Origin: Oscillospiraceae bacterium
GTDB lineage: Bacteria > Bacillota_A > Clostridia > Oscillospirales > Oscillospiraceae
Reading direction: 5' to 3'
DNA length: 56,729 nucleotides
Assembly: GCA_902786615.1 (NCBI GenBank)
Contig: CADADE010000029.1
Location: forward strand, 1 to 56,729
The notes below the pieces were generated by a model, which saw only the letters and a list, made by a program, of their open reading frames with translations, made no database searches and had not been told where the DNA came from. Shown one piece after another: positions 34,253 to 41,218 of this stretch; the stretch's first letter is position 1, and every line of letters begins with the position of its first letter. A program made the translations under genes and the position numbers.

Positions 34253-34281
34253 ACTTTAGCGCTTTTTGGCGCTAAAGTCAA
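34253..34281 (-). promoter_or_regulatory. Promoter of the TrpX-type operon with internal operator
   Basis: Minus strand TTGACT, 17 bases, TAAAGT. A perfect inverted repeat, ACTTTAGCGC / GCGCTAAAGT with six-base spacer (34253-34278), spans the -10, the spacer and part of the -35, so a bound dimer would block RNA polymerase. Confidence 0.75.
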
Positions 34282-34515
34282 TGGCGTTTTTCTCCTCTTT
34301 TTGCTTTTCGGTAAAAAGCTACAGGAATTGGAAGGGTGCAAAACCCTCTTTTGTGGAGTTTTTTTGCCGTTTCGGAAGTACGATCCCCTGATCGAAATCC
34401 GGCAGCCCTTCCGGCAAAATTTCTTGTCTGCTTTCTGTCAGGGAATCGTATAATTTCCCCGCAGGCGGGAAATACTCCCGAGTGAAATGAATTTGTGCGC
34501 CGCACCGCCGCAAAA
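34282..34515. other. Intergenic region with candidate LCP promoter and small hairpins
   Basis: No gene is supported here. A TATAAT at 34450-34455 with a weak TTGTCT 19 bases before it could start the LCP transcript. ATTTCCC/GGGAAAT forms a hairpin at about 34453-34473. The segment around 34318-34375, with GGGTGCAAAACCC, looks like low-conservation repeat sequence. Confidence 0.35.
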
Positions 34516-34518
34516 TGG

Positions 34519-34562
34519 CTGTCCCGTCATTGCGAACCGGTGCGCACACCGGTGTGGCAATC
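34519..34562 (+). repeat. Short palindromic dispersed repeat
   Basis: CGTCATTGCGAACC-GGTGCGCACACC-GGTGTGGCAATCCG has outer arms ATTGCGAACC/GGTGTGGCAAT that pair imperfectly and an inner GGTGCGCACACC palindrome. Elements of this form occur widely between genes in gut Firmicutes. It lies in the LCP leader. Confidence 0.5.
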
Positions 34563-34635
34563 CGTTGGCCTTTTGCGGCAGGAGGGCACGCCTGCGGCGT
34601 CACAGGCAATTTACGCTTGCAAAGGGGCGAGGGAA

Positions 34636-35889
34636 ATGGACATGAAAAACTGGAAGCGGTGGCTGATCATCGCAGGAAGCGGCGTGGCCGCTGTGGCCCT
34701 GGCGGTCGTGGGCGGCTATTTTCTCTGGGAGCAGCCGCCGGAGATCGCGTCGGGAAACCCGGTGCTCACGGATCTGAGCCAGGCGGCGGAGACCCCGGCC
34801 GCGCCCTCCGCCCTGCCGAGTCCCACGCCGGACAAGGGCACCGCCTTTGAGACCGAGCGGCAGGACGGGGTCTACACCCTCCTGCTCGCGGGCAGCGACG
34901 ACGGCACCGGCAACACCGACACCATCATGGTCGCAAGGCTCGACACCGTTCGCCACACGGCAAACTTTGTAAGCATCCCGCGCGACACCCTCATCAACAT
35001 CGACAGCCCCATCCGCAAGCTCAACGGGGTCTACTGGACGGCGGTCTACAGCGGGGCCGACGGCAGCGAGGCGCTGCGCCGGCATGTGAAGAAGTTGACC
35101 GGCTTTGACGTGGACTGCTATGCCGTCATCGCGCTGGATGCCTTCCAGCGGGCGGTGGACGCCCTCGGCGGCATCTGGTTCGACGTGCCGCAGCGCATGT
35201 ATTACGAGGACGGCCCGGTCATCGACCTCGAGCCCGGCTATCAGCTTCTGAACGGGGAGCAGGCCATGTGGCTCTGCCGCTTCCGCAGCGGCTATGTCAA
35301 CGGGGATCTCGACCGCATCAAGGTGCAGCACGATTTTCTCAAGGCCGCCGCCGACCAGTTTCTCCAGCTCGGCAGCATCCCGAACATTCCCGAGGTGGTC
35401 TCCATTCTGGCCGAGAGCATGGACACCAACATGACCGCCTCCAACATGGCCTGGTTTGCGCGCCAGCTCCTGCGCTGCCGCAGCGAGGATATCCGCTTTT
35501 TCACCGCGCCGAACACCCCGGCCTATGTGCACGATCTGAGCTACACGTTTCTGGATCTCTACAACTGGATTCAGATGATCAACGACTGTCTCAACCCCAG
35601 CGCCCAGCCGGTGAGCGAGGGTCAGCTCGACCTGGTATATCTCCGGGGCGGCGAGGTCTGCTGTACCTCTACCATTCAGGGCATGTCCTATTTCTCGCTG
35701 GGCAAACGCCAGAGCGCGCCGGAGGAAGCGCCCGCCGAAGAGCCTGTTGAGGAGCTCCAGACGCTGCCGGAGGAGATTCTGCCCCCGCCGGAGAGCTGGA
35801 TCACCGAGACCCCGCTTGAGGACGCGCCGAGCGCCGCGCCCATCCCCTACAGCGCCCCCACGGACGACGACTGGCTGACGGAGCTGTAG
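34636..35889 (+). CDS. LytR-CpsA-Psr (LCP) family protein
   Basis: A 417-residue protein with a short cytoplasmic N-terminus, one membrane helix (about 9-30), a Pro/Thr-rich linker and an extracellular LCP domain (about 75-330). Family residues visible are the GSDDGTGNTDTIMVARLD block (about 91-108), the SIPRDTLINI motif (about 117-126) with its arginine and aspartate, and the later DRIKVQHDFLKA region (about 228-239). The tail is acidic and Pro-rich. LCP enzymes attach teichoic acids or capsule polymers to peptidoglycan. Start is ambiguous between ATGs at 34636 and 34642; each has a purine-rich site about eight bases upstream. Confidence 0.88.
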   Translation: MDMKNWKRWLIIAGSGVAAVALAVVGGYFLWEQPPEIASGNPVLTDLSQAAETPAAPSALPSPTPDKGTAFETERQDGVYTLLLAGSDDGTGNTDTIMVARLDTVRHTANFVSIPRDTLINIDSPIRKLNGVYWTAVYSGADGSEALRRHVKKLTGFDVDCYAVIALDAFQRAVDALGGIWFDVPQRMYYEDGPVIDLEPGYQLLNGEQAMWLCRFRSGYVNGDLDRIKVQHDFLKAAADQFLQLGSIPNIPEVVSILAESMDTNMTASNMAWFARQLLRCRSEDIRFFTAPNTPAYVHDLSYTFLDLYNWIQMINDCLNPSAQPVSEGQLDLVYLRGGEVCCTSTIQGMSYFSLGKRQSAPEEAPAEEPVEELQTLPEEILPPPESWITETPLEDAPSAAPIPYSAPTDDDWLTEL

Positions 35890-35968
35890 CGTTCTCTTTT
35901 ACAAAGGCGAAACAACTTTTGGGTATTTTCCGAAACATCTTTATAGTATTCTATACTTGCAAGCAGGA

Positions 35969-36040
35969 AAGAACTTCATATGGAACGAAAGTTCTTCTTA
36001 AATCAGGCAGAGTGGTCAGGCACTCTGCCTTGATTTATTT
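35969..36040 (+). ncRNA. Candidate small RNA or double-hairpin terminator upstream of rpsF
   Basis: First hairpin AAGAACTT / AAGTTCTT with the 12-base loop CATATGGAACGA; second hairpin pairs AAATCA-GGCAGAGTG with CACTCTGCC-TTGATTT and is followed by ATTTA. TATAGT and TATTCT lie at about 35943-35952. It may be a short RNA starting near 35955, or only the end of the LCP transcript. The 304-base gap 35890-36193 otherwise holds the rpsF promoter and leader. Confidence 0.4.
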
Positions 36041-36087
36041 AAAGCAGCACCGTGCATTATTTTTTGTAATAATTTTCTGAAAAATCC

Positions 36088-36115
36088 TTGACAAATTGAG
36101 CAAAAAGGATATAAT
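36088..36115 (+). promoter_or_regulatory. Consensus sigma-A promoter of rpsF-ssb-rpsR
   Basis: TTGACA and TATAAT, both perfect, 16 bases apart. Confidence 0.9.
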
Positions 36116-36120
36116 TATTA

Positions 36121-36193
36121 GGCCTGTCCGAGAGGCGGGCTATCCTTGCTCCCGACTTGAGCGGGGGCCAAAAGACCAAAAGGAGGTGCAACC
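36121..36193 (+). promoter_or_regulatory. rpsF operon leader, probable S6:S18-binding RNA
   Basis: The leader between promoter and rpsF is GC-rich and contains two CCGA-starting stretches followed by G-rich arms (GTCCGAGAGGCGGG and CTCCCGACTTGAGCGGGGG). This resembles the known autoregulatory S6:S18 motif found in front of rpsF in many bacteria. AAGGAGGTG is the ribosome site. A covariance-model search would be needed to settle it. Confidence 0.5.
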
Positions 36194-36490
36194 ATGGCAA
36201 AAGCAAGCGAAAAGTACGAAGTAATGTACATCATCAACCCCAACTTCACGGAGGAAGAGACCCAGGCGGTTGTTGAGAAGTTCAAAGCACTTGTGGAAGC
36301 AAATGGTACGCTCGAGGAAATGGAGGAAATGGGCAAGCGCAAGCTGGCTTATGAGATCAACTACATTTCCGAAGGCTACTATGTGCTCATGAAGTTCACG
36401 AGCGGCCCCGAGTTCCCCGCTGAGCTGGACCGTATCCTCGGCATTACCGACGGTATTCTGCGTCGCCTGATTACTCTGCGCGCAGAGTAA
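36194..36490 (+). CDS. rpsF: 30S ribosomal protein S6
   Basis: A 98-residue S6 with the alternating beta-alpha fold: KYEVMYIINPNFTEEE start, GKRKLAYEINYISEGYYVLMKF core and RIDGILRRLITLR-like end. S6 pairs with S18 (rpsR, two genes on) on the small subunit platform. A very strong AAGGAGG site precedes the ATG. Confidence 0.96.
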   Translation: MAKASEKYEVMYIINPNFTEEETQAVVEKFKALVEANGTLEEMEEMGKRKLAYEINYISEGYYVLMKFTSGPEFPAELDRILGITDGILRRLITLRAE

Positions 36491-36502
36491 GGGGTGAATT
36501 CC

Positions 36503-37015
36503 ATGCTCAACCACATCGTTATCATGGGTCGTCTGACCCGCGATCCGGAGATGCGGACCACGCAATCCGGCGTCACCGTTACGACCTTCACCGTTGCCGT
36601 TGACCGCGATTTCGGCGGGCGCGACGGCGGCGAAAAGCAGACCGATTTTATCGACTGTGTTGCCTGGCGGCAGACCGGTGAATTCATCAGCAAGTATTTC
36701 ACCAAGGGCCGCATGGCAGTCGTCTCCGGGCGGCTGCAGAGCCGGAAATGGGAAACCAAGGAAGGCGAGAAGCGCACCAGTTGGGAGGTCGTCGTCGATA
36801 ACGCGTATTTCGGTGACAGCCGCCGTGACAGCGACTCCAATCGTTCCGACAATTACGGCAGCAATTACGGGAACAGCTATTCCAATGCCTCGAACAGCTA
36901 CTCCTCCAACTCCGGGAACAGCTACGGTGGATATGACTCCGGCCGCAGCGGGGCGCCTGCCCCTTCCAACACCTTTGTGGAGCTGGATGATGGCGACGGC
37001 GAGCTGCCGTTCTGA
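36503..37015 (+). CDS. ssb: Single-stranded DNA-binding protein
   Basis: A 170-residue SSB: OB fold at 1-110 (MLNHIVIMGRLTRDPEMR start, FTVAVDR, ISKYFTKGRMAVVSGRLQSRKW), a Ser/Asn/Tyr/Gly-rich linker (about 115-155) and the acidic tip DDGDGELPF that binds partner proteins. ATG at 36503 is used since AAGGGG lies eight bases before it; the GTG nine bases earlier overlaps that site. Standard rpsF-ssb-rpsR order. Confidence 0.95.
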   Translation: MLNHIVIMGRLTRDPEMRTTQSGVTVTTFTVAVDRDFGGRDGGEKQTDFIDCVAWRQTGEFISKYFTKGRMAVVSGRLQSRKWETKEGEKRTSWEVVVDNAYFGDSRRDSDSNRSDNYGSNYGNSYSNASNSYSSNSGNSYGGYDSGRSGAPAPSNTFVELDDGDGELPF

Positions 37016-37039
37016 ATTTGAAATAAGGAGGATACAGCT

Positions 37040-37279
37040 TTGGCTTTCGATAAGAACAATCCCAAGAACCGCAAGCGCAGAAAAGTTTGCCAGTTCTGCG
37101 TTGATAAGGCCACCTTTATCGACTATAAGGACGCTGCCAAGCTTCGCCGCTTCATGTCCGAGCGCAGCAAGATCCTGCCGCGCCGCACGACCGGTGTTTG
37201 CGCCATGCATCAGCGTGAGCTCACCGAGGCGATCAAGAGAGCCCGTCAGATCGCTCTCCTGCCCTACGTGACCGACTGA
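37040..37279 (+). CDS. rpsR: 30S ribosomal protein S18
   Basis: A 79-residue S18. It has [66 protein letters not shown] sequence along its length, with Cys17, Cys20 and a third Cys that may bind zinc. Start is TTG with an AAGGAGG site 11 bases upstream. Last gene of the operon. Confidence 0.96.
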   Translation: MAFDKNNPKNRKRRKVCQFCVDKATFIDYKDAAKLRRFMSERSKILPRRTTGVCAMHQRELTEAIKRARQIALLPYVTD

Positions 37280-37291
37280 TATCAAAATACG

Positions 37292-37323
37292 AAAGACAGA
37301 CGTTCCGGCGTCTGTCTTTTTTT
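37292..37323 (+). terminator. Intrinsic terminator of rpsF-ssb-rpsR
   Basis: Stem AAAGACAGACG / CGTCTGTCTTT, six-base loop, seven T in total. Confidence 0.93.
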
Positions 37324-37336
37324 GCGCCCCGCTCGC

Positions 37337-37365
37337 TTGACGAACAGGGCCGCGCGTGTTAAACT
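37337..37365 (+). promoter_or_regulatory. Promoter of tRNA-Leu
   Basis: TTGACG, 17-base spacer, TAAACT, about ten bases before the tRNA 5' end. Confidence 0.75.
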
Positions 37366-37374
37366 GTAGAATAC

Positions 37375-37460
37375 GCCGGTGTGGTGGAACGGTAGACACC
37401 GGGGACTTAAAATCCCCTGGGAGCGATCCCGTGCCGGTTCGAGTCCGGCCACCGGCACCA
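37375..37460 (+). tRNA. tRNA-Leu (anticodon UAA)
   Basis: An 86-base class II tRNA. Acceptor arms GCCGGTG / CACCGGC, anticodon loop CTTAAAA in the stem GGGGA/TCCCC, long variable arm GGGAGCGATCCC, T-arm CCGGTTCGAGTCCGG and an encoded CCA end. It marks the border between core genes and the accessory region to the right. Confidence 0.95.
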
Positions 37461-37782
37461 CGTCAGAAGAAGCCAACTGCACTCCGCTTCCGCCGGGGCG
37501 GCGAAAGCTCCGTATCCGTTGGCTCCTTCTTCCTTTCCGAAACGGGAGTCTCAAAATTTATCCCTTCAAGATATTATTCTTGAAGGGATATTGGCGTTTT
37601 AGCTTGACATCTTTCTGGTTCTACCAGAGGGGATAAAAAATCTTGGTAATTAATAAAGCCTTTACGTTTCTGAGTTGATGGTTTGCCAACACATCAGCAG
37701 AATACGAGAAAACTTTATATGGGATAAATATTCCAGCTCACAGCAAACCGGAAACTGTACAGATAGAGTTAATAAGAAGCAG
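37461..37782. other. Intergenic stretch after tRNA-Leu
   Basis: No gene is supported. Imperfect pairing of AGAAGAAGCCAAC with GTTGGCTCCTTCTT (37466-37530) may end the tRNA transcript. A perfect 11-base hairpin TCCCTTCAAGA / TCTTGAAGGGA lies at 37561-37588, and CTGGT/ACCAG at 37615-37627. No copy of the tRNA 3' end was seen elsewhere in the window. Confidence 0.45.
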
Positions 37783-37826
37783 AAGAAAAAACCAAGCGGG
37801 AGACTGTTGCATGAGCAGCCTCCCGC
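37783..37826 (-). terminator. Intrinsic terminator of the gltS-rraA operon
   Basis: Stem GCGGGAGACTG / CAGCCTCCCGC (one mismatch), followed on the minus strand by TTGGTTTTTTCTTC. It starts about ten bases after the rraA-like stop. Confidence 0.85.
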
Positions 37827-37836
37827 TATCAGTATC

Positions 37837-38487
37837 TTACAGGTTTTCCAGTTTCTCGATCAGCTTGTCAAAGCCGTAGATTTCCAGAGTTGTTTTCCCA
37901 GCAAGGAGCTGTTCGACGATGTGCTGTTCCTTCTCAAACTTTTGAAAGGCCTTTTCAAATACCTCGTCCTCGCGAGCCTGAGGTACGACGACCACACCGT
38001 CGCAGTCGCCCAGCACAATATCGCCGTTGTGAACCTCAACGCCGCCGCAGATGACAGGTACGCCGATCTGCGCAAGGCTGGCTTTCACGGTACCGGAGGG
38101 ATTGACGCCGCGTGAAAAGACGGGGAAGCCCATCTCCCGGATATCCTCGGTATCCCGGCAGCTGCCGTCCAGAACCACACCCGCGAGGCCGCGAACCTTG
38201 CATGCGAGGGCCATGATGTCGCCGAAGTGACCGCCTTGGTCATAGCCTCTGAGGTCGCACACCAGCACATCACCGGGCTGGGCTGCATAGATGCCCTGAT
38301 GGATCGCCAGATTGTCGCCGGGCTGGCACTTTACCGTGACGGCGCGGCCCAGCATATGGCACTTGGGATCGACGGGCTTGATGCCGGAGTCCATCACACC
38401 CTGCCGTGGTACGGAATTGTTGTTGTCAGCCACATTGCCGGTGGGCAGCACCACAAGCTGCTCACGCTTTTCCTTGGTCAGTTCCAT
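37837..38487 (-). CDS. RraA-family aldolase-like protein (HMG/CHA aldolase type)
   Basis: A 216-residue RraA-fold protein. The metal/pyruvate-binding motif is VVLDGSCRDTEDI (about 102-114, with Arg-Asp), preceded by GDVLVCDLRGYDQGGHFGDIMA and followed by VFSRGVNPSG. Enzymes of this family split 4-hydroxy-4-methyl-2-oxoglutarate or 4-carboxy-4-hydroxy-2-oxoadipate to pyruvate and an oxoacid, or decarboxylate oxaloacetate; the RNase E inhibitor RraA lacks key residues that are present here. It is transcribed after gltS, so the substrate may be a dicarboxylate brought in by that transporter. AAAGGAG site. Confidence 0.85.
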   Translation of the reverse strand: MELTKEKREQLVVLPTGNVADNNNSVPRQGVMDSGIKPVDPKCHMLGRAVTVKCQPGDNLAIHQGIYAAQPGDVLVCDLRGYDQGGHFGDIMALACKVRGLAGVVLDGSCRDTEDIREMGFPVFSRGVNPSGTVKASLAQIGVPVICGGVEVHNGDIVLGDCDGVVVVPQAREDEVFEKAFQKFEKEQHIVEQLLAGKTTLEIYGFDKLIEKLENL

Positions 38488-38503
38488 GATGCTGCTCCTT
38501 TCG

Positions 38504-39679
38504 TCAGGCGAGGAAGTTGATGAACGCCGTGATAATGATGGGGTTCATGATGTTGATGAAGATGACGGTCACAACCGGCAGGACAAACCAAGCCGTGGGT
38601 GCAGGGCCGTTTTTGTCGATGACGGCGGCCATGTTGGCGACGGCGTTCGGGGTCTGGCCGAGACCGACACCGCAGTGACCGGCAGCCATGACGGCGGCGT
38701 CGTAGTCCTTGCCCATGGTGCGGAAGGTGACAAAGTAGGCCCAGAGCATCATGACGGCCGCCTGCGCCAGCAGGATCACGATCATGGGGAGAGCAAGGTC
38801 AATGAGCTTTGCGATGTTCAGACTCATAAGTGCCATGGAGAGGAAGAGGTTGAGGCAGGTGTTGCTGATGACATCGATCTGGTGCATCTTGATGTCAATG
38901 TGCCGCGCGTCGGCGATGTTGCGGATAAGCGCGCCGCCGAAGAGACAGCCCACATAGTAGGGGAAGTTGAGACCGGTGAGCTTGAGCAGGGCGGAGATGT
39001 AGGAGCCGATGAAGGCTGCCAGAAGAATGAGGAGGACACTGCTGAAAAAGCTCTTGCTCTCGAGTGGGAATACGACCTTTTCTTCTTTGGCCTGTGCCTC
39101 GGCGCTGCTCTTGAGATTGTACTTTTTGATGAGGCGCTCCGCCACGGGGCCGCCGGTGAGGCTGCCGAGCAGGAGACCGAAGGTAGCAGCCGCGACGCCG
39201 ATGGTAGTGCCGCCGTCAGCACCCAGTGCCTCGAGGGTCGGGCCGAAGGACGCGCCGGAGCCCACACCGCCGGACATGGAGATGGAGCCCATCGCAACGC
39301 CAAGCAGCTTGTTAAGGCCGAAAGCGCTTGCAAGACCGACACCCACCAGGTTCTGAACAACCAGGAAGGCCACCGCGCCGATGGCGAGGATCATACCAAG
39401 CTTGCCGCTCTTTTTCAAAATTGCGTAGCTGCAGGTGAAGCCTGTGCCGGTGAAGAACAGGTTCATGAAGAAATCCTGCAGAACGCTGTTCATTTCCACT
39501 GTGAAAGTGCTGGTACGCACGCCGATGAAGATGAGAATGCTGCAGATGAGGCCGCCGATAACAGGTGCGGGGATGAAGTACTTCTGGAAGAACTTGACCT
39601 TGCCCTTGATGAAGCTGCCGAGCAGATAGACCAGAACGGCAAGACCTACGGTTTGGATGACGTCGAGCTTGATGACCAC
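38504..39679 (-). CDS. gltS: Sodium/glutamate symporter (GltS family)
   Basis: A 391-residue symporter with ten or more membrane helices in two inverted repeats; the paired loops show SGGVGSGASFGPTLEALG (about 132-149) and GHCGVGLGQTPNAVANM (about 332-348), the GltS hairpin motifs. Start is GTG, with AAGGAGG nine bases upstream; earlier in-frame residues run into the LysR control region. Its real substrate may be another dicarboxylate, as it is coupled to an RraA-type aldolase. Confidence 0.9.
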   Translation of the reverse strand: MVIKLDVIQTVGLAVLVYLLGSFIKGKVKFFQKYFIPAPVIGGLICSILIFIGVRTSTFTVEMNSVLQDFFMNLFFTGTGFTCSYAILKKSGKLGMILAIGAVAFLVVQNLVGVGLASAFGLNKLLGVAMGSISMSGGVGSGASFGPTLEALGADGGTTIGVAAATFGLLLGSLTGGPVAERLIKKYNLKSSAEAQAKEEKVVFPLESKSFFSSVLLILLAAFIGSYISALLKLTGLNFPYYVGCLFGGALIRNIADARHIDIKMHQIDVISNTCLNLFLSMALMSLNIAKLIDLALPMIVILLAQAAVMMLWAYFVTFRTMGKDYDAAVMAAGHCGVGLGQTPNAVANMAAVIDKNGPAPTAWFVLPVVTVIFINIMNPIIITAFINFLA

Positions 39680-39731
39680 GAGAGGATCCTCCTTGTAATG
39701 TTTTTTTGGGGTTCCGGGTTTCTCTGGTCTC

Positions 39732-39760
39732 AATATAGCATATGAAAATAAACTTGTAAA
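39732..39760 (-). promoter_or_regulatory. Promoter of gltS-rraA
   Basis: Minus strand TTTACA, 17-base spacer, TATATT. Confidence 0.7.
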
Positions 39761-39779
39761 ACGAATAGAACAGATATAT

Positions 39780-39800
39780 AATATCGGCAAAACCGATATT
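39780..39800. promoter_or_regulatory. LysR binding site
   Basis: Perfect palindrome AATATCGG / CCGATATT with five-base centre; it contains T-N11-A (TCGG-CAAAA-CCGA), the LysR-family box. It lies 20 bases before the lysR start and 20 bases upstream of the gltS -35, fitting autoregulation and activation of gltS. Confidence 0.75.
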
Positions 39801-39820
39801 TAATCCAAGGGGGTATCCTG

Positions 39821-40744
39821 ATGACCTACGAGCATATTGAGACCTTTTTGACAGTCGTCTCCTGCGGCAATATCTCTGCGGCAGCAAACGAACTCTTTGT
39901 GACTCAGTCCACCGTCAGTACACGCATTCAGCAGTTGGAGGAAGAACTGGGAGCGCAGCTTGTGATCCGTTCACGCGGGCATCGGAATATTGAGCTTACC
40001 AGTTACGGACAGGCTTTTGTCCCGATCGCAAGCCAGTGGACAAGCCTCTGGAAGCACACACAGAAGCTCAAGGCGGCAGAGGATACCCGCGTTCTGACCA
40101 TCGCCAGCATCGACTCGGTAAACAACTACACTCTTGTGCGCCTGTTCAATGAGCACATTCGCCGCCATCCAAATGTGAAGCTGCGTATCCATACACACCA
40201 CTCCAACGAGATCCACAGTCTGGTACAGACACGCATGGCTGACCTTGGCTTTGTGTTCAGCCGTGTCAGCTATCCGAACATCATCTCTCGCCCGGTTTAC
40301 CGGGAACTCATGTATCTGATCTGCCGCAAGGACGGGCTGTATCATGAGGACATGCCCTGTACGGAGTTAAAGCCGGAGAACGAAATCTTCCTTCGCTGGG
40401 GTCCGGACTACCAGCAGTGGCATGACCGACACTGGAGCCCGGAGAGCTATGCCGCCATCACTGTCAACACCGGCTCTACGCTGCAGCGCTTCCTGAACGA
40501 GCCGGAGCGCTGGGCTGTTGCGCCGATGTCCATCATCCATCAGATCAGCCACAACAGCGACCTGACACATTACCGCCTGCAGACGCCGCCGCCTCCGCGT
40601 ATCTGCTATGAAATAAGAAACCGCTATCCCACCATGGGACAGCAGCAGGCAATCGACGTTTTCCATCAGGAACTGGAGGAATATATCGTTCAGAATCCGG
40701 ATATATGCTCCTTCGAGGACTGGATGCTGCAGCCACAGAAATGA
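39821..40744 (+). CDS. LysR-family transcriptional regulator
   Basis: A 307-residue regulator. The winged helix-turn-helix is at 1-60 (MTYEHIETFLTVVSCGNISAAANELFVTQSTVSTRIQQLEEELGAQLV pattern), then a linker helix and the periplasmic-binding-like ligand domain (about 90-290). It is divergent from gltS-rraA with a palindromic LysR box between, so it most likely senses the imported dicarboxylate or its product. AAGGGGG site. GC content is lower than in the his and cys genes, which suggests separate acquisition. Confidence 0.9.
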   Translation: MTYEHIETFLTVVSCGNISAAANELFVTQSTVSTRIQQLEEELGAQLVIRSRGHRNIELTSYGQAFVPIASQWTSLWKHTQKLKAAEDTRVLTIASIDSVNNYTLVRLFNEHIRRHPNVKLRIHTHHSNEIHSLVQTRMADLGFVFSRVSYPNIISRPVYRELMYLICRKDGLYHEDMPCTELKPENEIFLRWGPDYQQWHDRHWSPESYAAITVNTGSTLQRFLNEPERWAVAPMSIIHQISHNSDLTHYRLQTPPPPRICYEIRNRYPTMGQQQAIDVFHQELEEYIVQNPDICSFEDWMLQPQK

Positions 40745-40752
40745 ACAAAGGG

Positions 40753-40782
40753 GCCGCTGCAAAATGAGAGTTTTGCAGCGGC
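40753..40782 (+). terminator. Intrinsic terminator of the lysR gene
   Basis: Perfect 12-base stem GCCGCTGCAAAA / TTTTGCAGCGGC with a six-base loop; the T run is inside the right arm. Confidence 0.75.
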
Positions 40783-40813
40783 TCCCAATTTATATCCGTA
40801 TATGCCGCTTGAC

Positions 40814-40960
40814 CTAAGTGGTCAGCTTGACGGGCAGCTGATTCAGATCGGTGATGTCCAGGAAAGAATCACCGTACTGGATACTGTGATCTTGCAGGTA
40901 ATAATTGCAGGAAGATATTACAAAATACTTTTCAATCCCTGATTCTTGTATCGTGAAACT
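40814..40960 (-). pseudogene. Out-of-frame coding-like remnant after the transposase fragment
   Basis: In the frame shifted from the transposase fragment, the minus strand is open from about 40960 to a TAG at 40814-40816 and reads like real protein near its end (SCNYYLQDHSIQYGDS, then DITDLNQLPVKLTT). I do not recognise it. It may be the 3' end of another gene joined to the transposase fragment. Confidence 0.35.
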
Positions 40961-41142
40961 AAAACCGTAATATATTGCGTATGATAACCTGTTCTTTCGC
41001 TGATTTCTTTATTGTGGTGACCCTCGGCGCGCATTTGTAATACTTCCAGTCTTCGCAAAGCTCTTCTGTCTGAACAAGTCTTCTTGCAGACTGCGATTTG
41101 TTCTATTTCTCTATCTGTGAATTTATAAGACATTTTCTCCAA
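40918..41142 (-). pseudogene. Truncated IS630-type transposase, N-terminal helix-turn-helix
   Basis: A 74-residue fragment whose pattern RRALRRLEVLQMRAEGHHNKEI, then TGYHTQYITVLVSRYKNQGL, is that of the first helix-turn-helix domain of IS630-family transposases. It stops before the second domain, and the DDE catalytic part is absent. No intact terminal inverted repeats were seen. It lies between the LysR cassette and the sugar locus, so it is a scar of past rearrangement. Confidence 0.65.
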
Positions 41143-41218
41143 AACCTTTCGTTAATCAAAGCAATGTTCACAAGATGGAAAGTGTCGCCTTTTCATCACG
41201 CAATCAATCCGCGAATGA

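Noticed and set aside
34282..34609. Minus-strand frames of 75 and 96 codons in the LCP leader
   Set aside because: They run through palindromic repeats and have no ribosome site or recognised family.
37461..37836. att site or second tRNA after tRNA-Leu
   Set aside because: No repeat of the tRNA 3' end and no further cloverleaf; only simple hairpins were found.
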